From positions 18,456,854 to 18,516,853 of the forward strand of contig NC_045147.1 in assembly GCF_008831285.2 (NCBI RefSeq): DNA of 60,000 nucleotides, in the 5' to 3' direction. This stretch comes from Nymphaea colorata (lineage: Eukaryota > Streptophyta > Magnoliopsida > Nymphaeales > Nymphaeaceae). The notes beneath the pieces were generated by a model that had not been told where the DNA came from, searched no databases, and worked only from the letters and a program-made list of their open reading frames with translations. The position numbers were made by a program, and so were the translations under genes. Positions 12,728 through 24,500 of this stretch are shown here, one piece after another (the stretch's first letter is position 1; the number at the start of each line of letters is the position of its first letter).

Positions 12728-14941
12728 TGCGACTCGGTGGAGGAGCAAGAATCCGGCGTACGCTACCTTCGGAACCGCTAGCCGGCGCAGAAAACTGCCC
12801 ACTCCGAAGTCCGAGTGAAGCGCGGGACTTCGCGGGCTGAGTAAAAGGGATTAGGTGAGAAGGCGATCAACTTCTCGACCAATCCGCTCTCAGAGTGTCG
12901 CCGCGAACTCCTGGTTCCCGGTCAGATGTGGGCTCCACCGACGGGGCAAAGGGGTCGGATCCTGTATAATTTCAGACCTGACCCGAAATTCAATTACAGG
13001 TTGAGGAACCCGCGGCTGTTGCGCTTAGGCTTAAACGGGTCGGGTTGTATTTGTATTTTGACTGGTTTGGATTCGACCTGTTTTTACTGCTAGTCCGACC
13101 CCAGGCAAGCAGTTTCTGTTATCGTTGATATAACTTTTTATGCGATTTCCAATTGCCACAATATAATGCCTAAAAAATAATTATATATTAGGGATGGAGT
13201 TGATTACTAATAGGTTCTAAGATTTGTTTTCTGGATCTGCCTGGCACCAATATCCATATGGATCTTCATATCCATATGTTTGAGCCCAAATCCGGGGTGG
13301 ATGAGTTTATTGCGGAGCTTAAATGACCAAAACGTCCGTCTTCAAATGCATATTACCACGATGAGATGAGAGAAGGTGCAGGGGTAGACGGAAAGATGGG
13401 GACGGTTTCGACATAATGGAAAAGACGTCGCTACAATTATCGTCTCGCAATTGCCTCAAATGTCCAAGGCCATATTCAAAGCCGATACGATCAAGAAGCC
13501 CCACATTCCCTTCCCATTCAAAGTTCTCCCGTGCCTTTCTGGACTCCCTCCACGTTATTTCACTCGTTCCCGCCAAACTCTCCATCTTGGAAATTTGGAA
13601 TCCCGTCGCGTCCGATCGTAGTTCCGGCCACCGAATTCGCATTTTTTTTGCTGGCAATACATCGCTCAAGAAGCCACTAGGCGCGACGGTGATCGGACGT
13701 CGGACTTTCTGATCGCTGGTTCTCATTTCCGTCATGGAAGCTTCTCCATGATCGAAGAATCCGAAGGGAAGTCAAATCCGTGCGAGCAGCGATTCTTCCG
13801 ATCGCGGAACACCTCCGTGTCGCTTGCGAGGGTTTCTTTATAAAGGAAGGAGACTGATCCGGGACATTGAAGAGCAGGAGATGTTTTCGCGATGAGGATT
13901 CCCGCTTCTTGGCGGTAAAATCAATCATTCGCAAGTAGCTGTGAAGAATTTGAAAATTGACGAGGAATATCAGCCATATAAAAAATCAACATGGATGCCA
14001 GTGGTTCTCTATACTAAGTTGGCCATTCAGGAGTCCCGTTCTATTCCTCACCGGTTTAGCAAAAGTTACCGCTCTCCTTTCATTTAGGTCTATTTTCCTT
14101 TTAAGATGATTAGCACGAATTTTTATAAATCTCTAAGATAACAAAACTAACATGACACTTTAGCATCCAATAATAACTGGCCAGCAAAATATATCCGATG
14201 CTAGTTGTGCATAAGCCTGAACCAAATTGACAATGATACTAATCCTGACCACCGGAAATCCGAATCTTGATTTTGCCCTATTTATTCAATCTGTTGCTGT
14301 TCTAAGTTCTGAAGAAGCCATTAACCGAATCTTATAGGTCCAGTTTTTCTTTGTTCTAGGAAACTGCAACTGCGGCTCTAATTGGACACCAGAACTTGAA
14401 TCCGTAGACCCTAAATACATTGCATGAACAATTCCATATTTCTGTAATGCCAGCTTCTTATTGGATTTAAAATTTTGTCATCATGACGCTTCTTTCAGAC
14501 AAATCTTATAAAACTATTTTAGGTCTATCCCCATAAATTTGCTTCGCTCTTCTGAATTCTATTGTACAAGATTTAACGTACAGTTTTAATTTTCTATAGA
14601 TATCGCCCTGGCTAGTCCTGAAACTTTATATACCAAAATGTTTGTTGTTTATTCAACTGTACATGAATCACTTTCTCTTCCAAGTTCCAATCAAAATAGA
14701 GAGGCTTAGGACTACAATGCTGCAAAGCAAGAAATGGATTTTGGCATAAAGTAAGAACCAGACGAATAACACTTCGTTTTGAACTAAGGACCGTATGTAG
14801 TTGATTGATCTTTGGCAATGTTAAAATGCTGAGCTAGATTACTGGTGTCTTCCTTCCGTTGTTTGTGGTTTATCGCACTTGTTTTCCCTCATGCTTTGCA
14901 TAAATTCTATCTTGTTTAATTGTTTTTATTTGTTAAATCCT
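12728..14941. other. Intergenic region between divergent PPOX1 and ASY3, GC-rich in part
   Basis: PPOX1 starts leftward at 12727 and ASY3 is read rightward. Two stretches, about 12728-12960 and 13330-13900, are clearly richer in G+C and CpG than the surroundings and are the natural place for promoters and leaders of one or both genes. Overlapping open frames of 98 and 138 codons (13416-13712 plus, 13319-13735 minus) lie in the GC-rich part, but I recognise neither and treat them as composition effects. A stretch at 12960-13090 rich in GGGTCGG/ACCCGA words resembles dispersed repeat DNA. Confidence 0.4.
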
Positions 14942-15217
14942 GTTCAGATAGAAGATACTTGACTTATTTTATCAGTAAGATGGTGAAGAGCACCTGCATG
15001 TGAGATAAAGAGGAAGAGACATGAACAGGTTGTGAGTAGATTATAACTCTCGGTGGGGCCCTTGATTCTTTTACTTATGTATGATTCGTTGTCCATTTCC
15101 TTAATCATTTTCACAATGTTGTTCGGATAGAAAGGTGGATATTTGGCATATTTCACTGAGTTGCTGAAGGACCTGAAATGGAGATAGAGAGGAAGAGACA
15201 TAGGCTGCTTGTAAGTA
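14942..15217 (+). repeat. Imperfect tandem duplication spanning the putative ASY3 start exon
   Basis: Two copies, about 14942-15040 and 15120-15217 (period near 178), share in order GTTC-GATAGAA, an ACCTG block, GAGATA-AGAGGAAGAGACAT and a GTRAGTA end. The second copy contains the ATG and GTAAGT donor proposed for ASY3; in the first copy the matching ATG is followed at once by TGA. Confidence 0.65.
15178..15210 (+). CDS. ASY3: Candidate first coding exon of ASY3
   Basis: The exon at 16684 opens behind a good acceptor with GAA AAT GCT in phase 0 and lacks an in-frame ATG before the conserved N-terminal motif, so a short upstream exon is needed. ATG GAG ATA GAG... at 15178 runs 11 codons (MEIERKRHRLL) to a perfect GTAAGT donor in phase 0, which fits. 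No homology supports these residues, and other short ATG exons upstream could serve instead. Confidence 0.4.
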
Positions 15218-16683
15218 ATTCACAATATTGTTCGTGAACATGCATAAATGTACTTTTCATATAAATATACCCGTGAGCTCACTGCTGATGTGGTCCTTCT
15301 TCCCCTTCATGTTGAGTGGCATTTTCGATGGAAGTTAGTGGCTGAAGCAGAAAGCAAGTTTTGCTTGTTGGTTTCTTGAAGGGGATCTAAGAGAGGGTTT
15401 CTCCTGCTACGGCACACTATGTTGAAGCTGCTTAACTTGAATGAGTTTTTTTTTTCCCCCCAAGTGCTTTACTGGATAAGTTATCTCGGATACTTCTACC
15501 AGATGATGACTACAATTTTCCCTAACCAAGTCCTGTTCTATTTAAAATAGAAATTGTTATTGGGTTCTGCAAATGTTCAAACTAGAAGGGAAGGGGGAAG
15601 ATCACAAAGTTTGCCTTCTCTTTAAGGATTTCTTTTCTCGTTTAAACAGTCATAATGTTTGATTTTCTATATTCCCCTTTCCCTTTCCCTCTAACATCCA
15701 CAAAATCTATGACTTATCTTCTTAATGAAGTACAAGACGCGGTTGATATAGCACATAGGTTGTCTTTATTACTTGCTATTAGTGAATGCGCTGCCACTTT
15801 GATTGGCTTTTCTAGAAAGTTTTAGTTCACTGTTGAAGCTTATGATGTGGTACTTATGCTTATAGATGGAACCTTGATGCGAAAGATATCTGCTTGTTAT
15901 GCTTGCGTTTGTCCTGAAACTGAAAGAGCAATATGACCTTCGTCTGACAATGTCCTTGATTGTAATTACTTGGTTTAGTGGGGTCTAAACAATGTAAATG
16001 AGCATTTTCCATACGTGTGCCCAGCACATGAAGAGAATCTTTTCCACTTTCACTCTGAACCCATGATGGTATTCTGTTATCTAGTTCAATAGTTTATGAG
16101 AAATATAAATGAGTAGTCAAATAGCTACTGCACAGCAACAACTGCATATAACATACGCAAGGCTGACATGTATGTCTGAAGCATGAAGTTCTAATTTGAT
16201 AGATCAGCCATGCAAGCCTTCACCCCTCTGGAGTCTGGATATAAGCAATTACTCTTTGTTGTTCAATGTAGAAGACTTACAATACTATACCATCAATGCG
16301 AACCATGGGGATACTGACTGACTTACTACTACTCTTCATTATCTGAGAATTTTACTCTGCTGAATTTCTGGGCAGTATGGAGGTTCTTCAGCCTTGCCTA
16401 ATGATATTGAGCCAACATTTTCACGTAATAGAATTTTCTGTTAGTCAGATGGTTGTCATACAAAATTTCTGCTTATTATATATTAGTTTGGAGAACAAAT
16501 TTTAAAATAAAAAGATGCCTTCAGCTCAGCATGTCTTTGCCTCTACTCCCAATGGATGATTGGTTTAACTGTTGTTCCCGGATTGTGGCATATTTTTCCT
16601 TTTCATACTTATATACTTAAAAGTCTTTCAAGGAGCAAAACAAGAAGACAAATAATAATGCCTATTTTTTCAAACTGATGTAG

Positions 16684-19600
16684 GAAAATGCTGGTGCCGG
16701 CCCAAGCTTCAGTAGTAGCTATCATTCTTGTAATCAACACCGTAAAATTTCAATTGGTGTCACAGTTCAGGAAGCTTTGGCAGGAATAGGTTCAGTCACT
16801 AAAATGAAGGATGGGACTGGTGCTTCACATGCAGAGAATATATCTGGTGAGAGGACCACACAAGAAAATTCAGGAAAGTTAAGTTTCAAAATTGGCCAAG
16901 CAGAAACTAAAATTCAGAAATCAGGTGCATGGGTTTCACGTGCTTTTCATAAGAAAAGAAAATCTATAGAATTCTATGCCAATAGGTCGTCATTTTTTCA
17001 GTCTGAAAATGGGATGTCAAAAAGGGTTGGCTGTGTCACGTATTCAAGAAAGAGCAAGAACAATGTTGGCCCAGATAAGTTAGAAGAGTATGCTTTTGCA
17101 GCAACGCAAGAAATGTGTGTAACAAATAAAAGGGAAATTAACAATAAAATAGTGGTGGAAAAAGATGGACAACTCCAGACGAACCAATGCAGTGAATCTT
17201 TGAGAATGAAGCTGTGGGACATACTCCAATCAGCTCCATCACAGGCAGAAGACAACAAATCAGTTAAAATTCCCAAAACTGATCAAAATTCTGATACCAT
17301 TGAGACTGATTCTGAGAAGCCAATTCTCAATTCCTGTAGACCTGTCACTTGTTCCATATTAGAAAGGAATTCAACCAACAAATTTCTAAGTAAGCAACAA
17401 AAACTCAAAATTGGGCATCTTCCTCCATGCGTCCAGCAGAAAATTCCAGAGAAAGGTGTCTTCAGGTTTACTGGAGAAGAAGGGCAAATGTGTGCTTCGG
17501 GCATGAATAGGAATTCGTCCAGCTTTAAAAGGAAGTCTAAGAGGAAGCACAGTCTCATTGCACCTCGGCGAATTCAATATTCACCAGAACCGATTCTTGA
17601 AGGTAAACCTGAAGAAAATCCGAAGCATGAAAACCTGCAGTCACCATTGCTGCCACCCCATGAAGCAACAAAGGCAGAAAGTTTGAGAAGTCCTCTCCTA
17701 GTAACCAGTGGTGATGGGGTGGTTCTATCCTTTCCAATGGAGACGAAAGAAAAAGAGAAGGCACAGACTGTTGTTCCTAAGATGTTGCCAAGGCAGAGTA
17801 TCAGTGACAAAGTTGTTGAGGGAACACCATTTCATCAATGTGATGTCAACGTGGTTCAAAATTCACCAGTCCCAAATAATGCAGATGTAGAAGAAGAAAG
17901 CACCCATAGGTCGTGCAAAGGTGTTGTGAAAGAAAAACCTGAAATCAATGCAACTAAGGAAAATAGGTTCTTAAGCTCACAGAGATCACCAAACCATAGG
18001 TCTGATGTGGTTGAAAATTTTCCACTTCCAAATGACGGAGCTGTAGAAGAAAGTGGCTTTTGTCAATCATGGAAACGTGATGCAAAGAAATTCCAAACTG
18101 ATGCTACTGAAAATGAGAAATTTCAGAGTCCACAGAAATCAACAATACATAAATATGTTGGTGTGCTTGACAATCTGCCAATTCTAAAGGATAGAGATGT
18201 CGAAGAAGGTTGTTGCAATAAATCATGGAAATGTGATTTAAACAAAGAAAAGCCACAAATTGGCACAACCAAGGAAAATAGATTCCATATTGAACAGGGA
18301 TCACCAATGCATGGAACTGATGTCGAGTTTGAAAACTCACCAGTTCCAAATGATGCAGCTGTTGAAGAAGGAAGCTTATGCAGATATGAAGTAGACAAAG
18401 AAAATCTCCAAACAGAGGTGTCCAAGGGAAAGAGTTCTCATATCCCACCATTGCGTGCTGTTAACTTATGCCTTGATAGTCCAGAACTCCCTCAACACAT
18501 GACAATATCAAGGGGATTCTTTCATCATAGAAGGCATTCACATGCATGTGTGGCATCCTCTGTATCCTTTATATTTTCATTTGCCGATTGGCTTTGACTT
18601 TAAACAGATTTTGTGCGCCTCCTTAACTGATTTTGCAGGATGATACTACAGAGGATAGAGAAAATTTCTCTGGGACTTCACCTATATTTCAGAAGAAAGA
18701 TGTGGCGGAGAACTCTTCTCCGTCTTCAATTGAAAAGCAGAGTGATGAACCCTTAGAGCATCATATGACCAAAGGAGGTAACTAATCTCTCTATAGAAAC
18801 ATGCTGTTGGATAAGTTGCTTCTTTGCATACAATGTGAACCGCTTCAATTGTGTCAATCATGTGGGAAAATTATAAACATCATATTAGTTTTAGAGATTC
18901 TGTCCTGAATGTTGCTTCACAAACCTAGTCCTTTCTTATGTTCCAAGGAATTTGGAAGATATAATGTTTCTGAAATGCTGGTGAGTCTGGCTGAGCCTGA
19001 TTCTCTATACCTCACCAAATCATGCCTTCAACCATGTTATGCTTGTTTGTCAAATATCTGAATGCACTATTGTTTGGTTCATTTCTGAATTAAAGCACTG
19101 CTCTGTAGCAAATTTGGTAGAAAGTTGAGAACCACCTTCAGGGAAAGGATGGCCAAGTTTTTATCATTGGTCATGTTGTTTTGTGCTTCCTGATGCCAAC
19201 AGAGAAATGGACGCCAAAATGCCAGCAAAAGCCACTCTTTCTGCTGCATCGCAGCACCAGAGTGCATCGAGAAAAAATTGCCAGAGCTCCAAGCCCTGTT
19301 TTGCCATCCATGAAGGGTAAAACCTGATCCTTTTTCTCTTTCAATCATTTTCTTATTGTTGTCCTGCTGACTGTTTCCTGCAACATTACCCCAAATCCAT
19401 AGGAGAGGAAAATTCTCAACTGGATATTGGATCTCAGCAAAGTGAGGACGCACTAGCAAGGTTTTCTTTTTTCCGTACCATTTGTTTAATTTGAGAATTG
19501 AAATCAAAAAATTTTTCACTTAGCAAGCATGGATTAAGATGCTCAAATTGATTTCCAGTATCTTGCATTCGCACATGAATGCTTCTAAAGGTTGTATGTA

Positions 19601-20949
19601 ATTGATTATTGATAGGAGGCTGGGATGCTGGACCTAGCTTTCCGACTCCAAGACATCAGTTACAATATATATCTTGTAGTTAAGAATAACCCATTTTGTT
19701 AATAATTTTCAGGATACTGGAGTTGGCTTTCCATTTTCCAACTCCAATATTATTGAAATTTTAGTTTTTACTTTTACAGTCAAAGTTGGATTGATACCAG
19801 TAGAAAATCTCTGTGCTGTTTTTTATACATACTGGGAGGCGTATGGAGTGTCATTCTTGCAACTTACCGGATCTGTCCTCTTGGAGGAATCAAACTTTGG
19901 AATTTTCACTATTTACCTTGTTTGCGTATGCTCCAGGGGAACACGATGATATTGCTGTAAACCTGCCATTGCATTCAACATTATGCCTTTCTGCATCAAA
20001 AAACCTGAATGACATACGGCTACGTCATCCTTTGATTTCATATTGCTATCTTTCAGCTTTGTCCATTTAGTGGACATTTTCCTCCTAAGAAAGTTGTTCT
20101 CAAGACCGTGTTTTCTTACCAATAAACTTTCTCAAGTATGAATTTTGAAAGTTGACCAAAAAATTGTGAGGAAATTTACCAAATTTCCACTATGTAGGTG
20201 CATGTAAGGGATCTTACCTTTTGCGTGCATTTTGTTCCTGTGGATGTGATTATTCGACTATCTTCTAACAAATTATTTTACTCACGTCCATCTCTTTACC
20301 ACATTTTATTTTTTGTAGTACAACTTTGATATCTAATTTTGAACTAAAGGGCATTCTCTGTTTCATGGAAAAGCAGGGCCATCGCTCAATTTGCTTCAGG
20401 TTTAGAAAAATTCAAGATTAGAATGAAGTCTCATACACAGAGAAAAACCTCGGAGATCCTCTCAGTTACAATTGACAAAATTCAAGCACAACTACAAAGT
20501 GTGGATTCTCAAATACATACAGAACTGTAGGTGATCTAAATCACTCTTCCACTTATCAACACAAGATCTTTCCACTCATGGCACATTTTTGGTCCGGTCA
20601 CTCTTTCTTTAGTAGTAGTTGTCCTCAGAATTCTTTCGGCTTGATTTTTCAATATTTTAAAGGTTTCCTCGTGATATCTTGGAGATGATTAAGGCTGCAA
20701 ATTTTTGTGAGTAAATCATTTTCTAGTACATTTATGAGTCATGTCTAACATTGTTGCTGCTTCTGTGAAATACAAACATGTACGTCTGGCTCTGTATATA
20801 TATATATATATGGTTTGTGTGTGTGCAAAACGTGTAAAAACGATTCCAAAATAGGAATGGATTTTCGAGTCTTTTTCTCTTCCCAGGATAGATCCTAAGA
20901 TGAAAAGGATGGTCGGAAAAAGGTAAGCGAGTGACAGAAGGAAGAAGGT

Positions 20950-20986
<37 letters not shown>

Positions 20987-21236
20987 AGTACATAACAAAA
21001 TTCTATATGCTTTACATACCCCTTTAAACACCAATGCCATGTTAAGTCGCATTTTCTCCTCCTTTCTATAAAGAAGTATATAGGGTATCAGTGTGCAGGA
21101 TCGAGTATATATATATATATATATATATATAAAGTAAAAAGTAGACCACTTAGGTAAGAAACAAAAACCAGGCTCATTAAAATTAATTTTTTTTTGTAAT
21201 GTAATAGTATAGATATGAACTTAAGAGTGATTTTGT

Positions 21237-21270
<34 letters not shown>

Positions 21271-21475
21271 GTTAGTCATTTTCTTAAATAATGTTTTTTA
21301 ATAATAAAAATTGTACGGCTCTTATAACGTCAAAATTTTGATAGTAGGAAGATGCTTTTTTTTTTACATGACTTAAACTAATCCATGATTTATGTTATAT
21401 TATTGTTTATAAACATATTAGAAGGTTCACATTTTGTTAAAACACTTTTTAACAATTTAAGAGGTCTGTTTTTAT

Positions 21476-21525
<50 letters not shown>

Positions 21526-24500
21526 GAAGACTTTATCTTGAATATATATGCGTGTGTGTGTGAAGTCGGTAGAGTTTATTCATCTCCGTTGTAATTATCT
21601 CTTACAGGAACAAGCTTATCAGTCTGAGCAATTCCAAGAGGAGGAGGTTAGAAACGAGATTTCAAGGTAATCTAAATAAAAAGGAAAATTTGTGGTATCT
21701 TTTAAATTTGTAAAAAAGACAAAACCAACCTGTATTTTGGCCAAGCAAATTGACCGACTTCGTTGACCATTGATGATTTGCTCGCTTTTCTTTCACGTGC
21801 ATAGGGCAACAAGAACGGCTGCAAACAATACAGGCAAAATTCAAGGAGGAAGTGAATATACATCTCCAAGAATGCAAGAACTTGCTAGGAGAGATAGAAG
21901 CAGATCAGTTGGAGCTAAGGGCAATCTCGGAGAGGCAAAGTATGGCTTTTAATACTTAAAGAATTTACCCTCCAATTCATATGATATGAAACCCGTTTTA
22001 TTTTGTTGAATGATGCGGTGAATCGGTTGTGTCGGCTGATGCGTTTCAGTCGATGCATATTAGGTGAAAATGGTCCCTTAATATGATATTTACTTAAAAA
22101 ATTAAAGATGCATGTCTATTGTCATTCTATTATAAAAGGGCCTACACCTGCTAAATTGAATAATTTAGGTCAACTTGGCCAATTCAGCCACCATATTAAC
22201 TGGTATAAGTAGACAGGTTTATTATAGCATTGGTAGGAGGCCGATAGAATGGCTCAGTAAATGCAGGTCAATGTGCAAAAACATTGATAACACCGTCCCC
22301 TCCCACCAAAGAACTACTAGTATTTGTCATTGAATTGGGTCTGATCTGCTAGGATTCGGTGTTGAGACCCCAGGATCTCAGGTCAGTGTACGTGATTGGG
22401 TGGAGCCTATATATTCAGAATTGTGAGAAACAGTTCAACAGTCAGACTACTTAAACTGGTCTGCTTTTTGTTTTAACATCCCGCAGAGAGGCAGGATTGA
22501 GAACTCGAGACTTAATTTTAAAGCAGCAACCCTCTTATTTACCACAACAGCTGGAAAGCAGTAGATCTGAACCGACTCCATGTACTACCAAGTGCACAAA
22601 AAGACCTTTAGATTTCTATCGATGTATAGGATACTGCGGTAACTTCGGAGTCATAAGGAAAGTGACAATGACAGGAGGACACCCGATTTGCAGGTCAGTC
22701 ACCCCTTCAACCTAGATCTTCGTTGAGACGACTAAGGCATGTTTAGGAGAGACATTGTCTGGTGGATTTGGATCCTAATATGGTCATGCTGTTAACAGTT
22801 TATATTGGTAAGGGCAATGTCTCAGTAGGTATAAGCTCAAACCTGAACTTGGTATTTGATTAGGCAGATTCCAACCTGCCTTCTAGCTGGCCACCTTGTG
22901 CACTCAAATCGAGCTAGGAATAAGACTTGGTAGGTAGAAAGTTAAGATGCATATGGTCCTTTGACAGAACTCAATTTTTGAATGTAAGGTGAGTTTGCGT
23001 CAATCTTTATACTTGAGATATTTTAGTTTACCTCTTACAATGAACACATATCTATCGGAGTTGGACTTGGAGTACTGAACATAATTTTGATACCAATTAC
23101 ATGGACTCTTCGGAACCGGCTTTGAGTGTCTGGTTTGAGTGGGCTTGTGCCCACCTGAAAAATTAGCTTATTAATTTTAACGTCGACATTCTCTGCCAAT
23201 TTCTCACACTTGACATGCTATAATAGGGTCTAAGTGCTTTGCATTACTTGCTGCTTGTACAGATTGGAAAACACTTTAGCTAGCGATATAAATAGTTTGG
23301 ACTCGGTGTCTGCCCAGGTTTTATCAAGTCCAATCTGACTACACCTCAGTTGGACTCGGTTTTGGTTTTGAACTTGGACATAACCTTTTGAAACCAGACC
23401 TAGGTTCAGTTGGTTTCAGACACACATCATTACATGAAAGTTGAAACGGTATTGGCTTTTTTATTATGGGACTTGGATTTGAATTAAGTTGCATAGCTGT
23501 TAAATTCGTGTCTAATTAATTGCCAGATCGTATTTTCTTTTAAACCTGGTGCAGACTCGGGTGAATCCGAGTAGCCGCAAACTTATGTCCAGCAGGCTTG
23601 GTTAGGTTTTAATTGTATCGGATCGGAAGGAACTGTTGGGTTTTTACCAATTTGAGCAGAACGAAATTACTGTTCATTGGATGTCCAACTCAAATTGGCA
23701 TTGGCGTCATTGTTGTGGCTGCCATTTGTTCATGAATTCGTGTGGTTTAATTTCACGCATATATTTAGCTTATGATGAATCCTCAGAGATACTGCTGCTG
23801 CAAAGTTATGTCTAGCAGACTTGGTTTTAATTGGATCGGACCGGAAAGTGAACTGTTGGGTTTTTACCAATTTGAGCAGAATGAAATCAGGGTTCGTTCA
23901 GTTGGTTGTCCAACTCAAACCCTTGGCAGTGGCATCATTGATGTGGCTGCCATTTGTTCATGAATTCGTGTGGCTGCTATTTGTTCATTAATCCTTAGAG
24001 ATACTATTCCAACTGGGAGAGTAATGTTTCAATCTTACCTTTTTCTCTCATTAATTCTCTCAAGCTTTTCTTTAAACTTTTCATAATTTTTAGAGAATGG
24101 CATGCGAATGGCAGTCACATTTCTTAACGTGGTTTACGTTGACTGAGACACTTGTACGTTCATCACGATCGTGTCTAATTTATGTTCCGGTTGAGTGGTT
24201 AGTGTCTCTCCTTGTGGTATCTATGCTTTCATGAGGATTCTATCTTAGAAATTATTATAGACATTATAGGTTTACCTTGACTAGACACTTACACATTCAT
24301 CACGATCTTGTTTAATTTATGGCCAGTTGAGTGGTTAGTGTCTACTGTTGTGATGGAAACTTCAGATACTACAGGAAGTTGATATCTCAGTGCATTTGCA
24401 TTATGATTTTCCTTTTTAATTATGCTTTTATTTTTTAGCAAAGGCTAACTTCATTGGATATTAAGCTGGAACAGAATGATGCCAATCTGGTAGAAGGCGT

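Noticed and set aside
12432-12818. 128-codon plus-strand frame
   Set aside because: Antisense shadow of PPOX1 exon 1.
13319-13735. 138-codon minus-strand frame and an overlapping plus-strand frame
   Set aside because: GC-rich region, opposing frames both open, no recognisable domain; better seen as promoter or leader DNA.
20662-20708. Possible ASY3 exon after an AAAG acceptor
   Set aside because: The exons ending at 20526 and starting at 21608 join in phase (HTEL-NKLISL) and match the conserved coiled coil, so nothing is missing between them.
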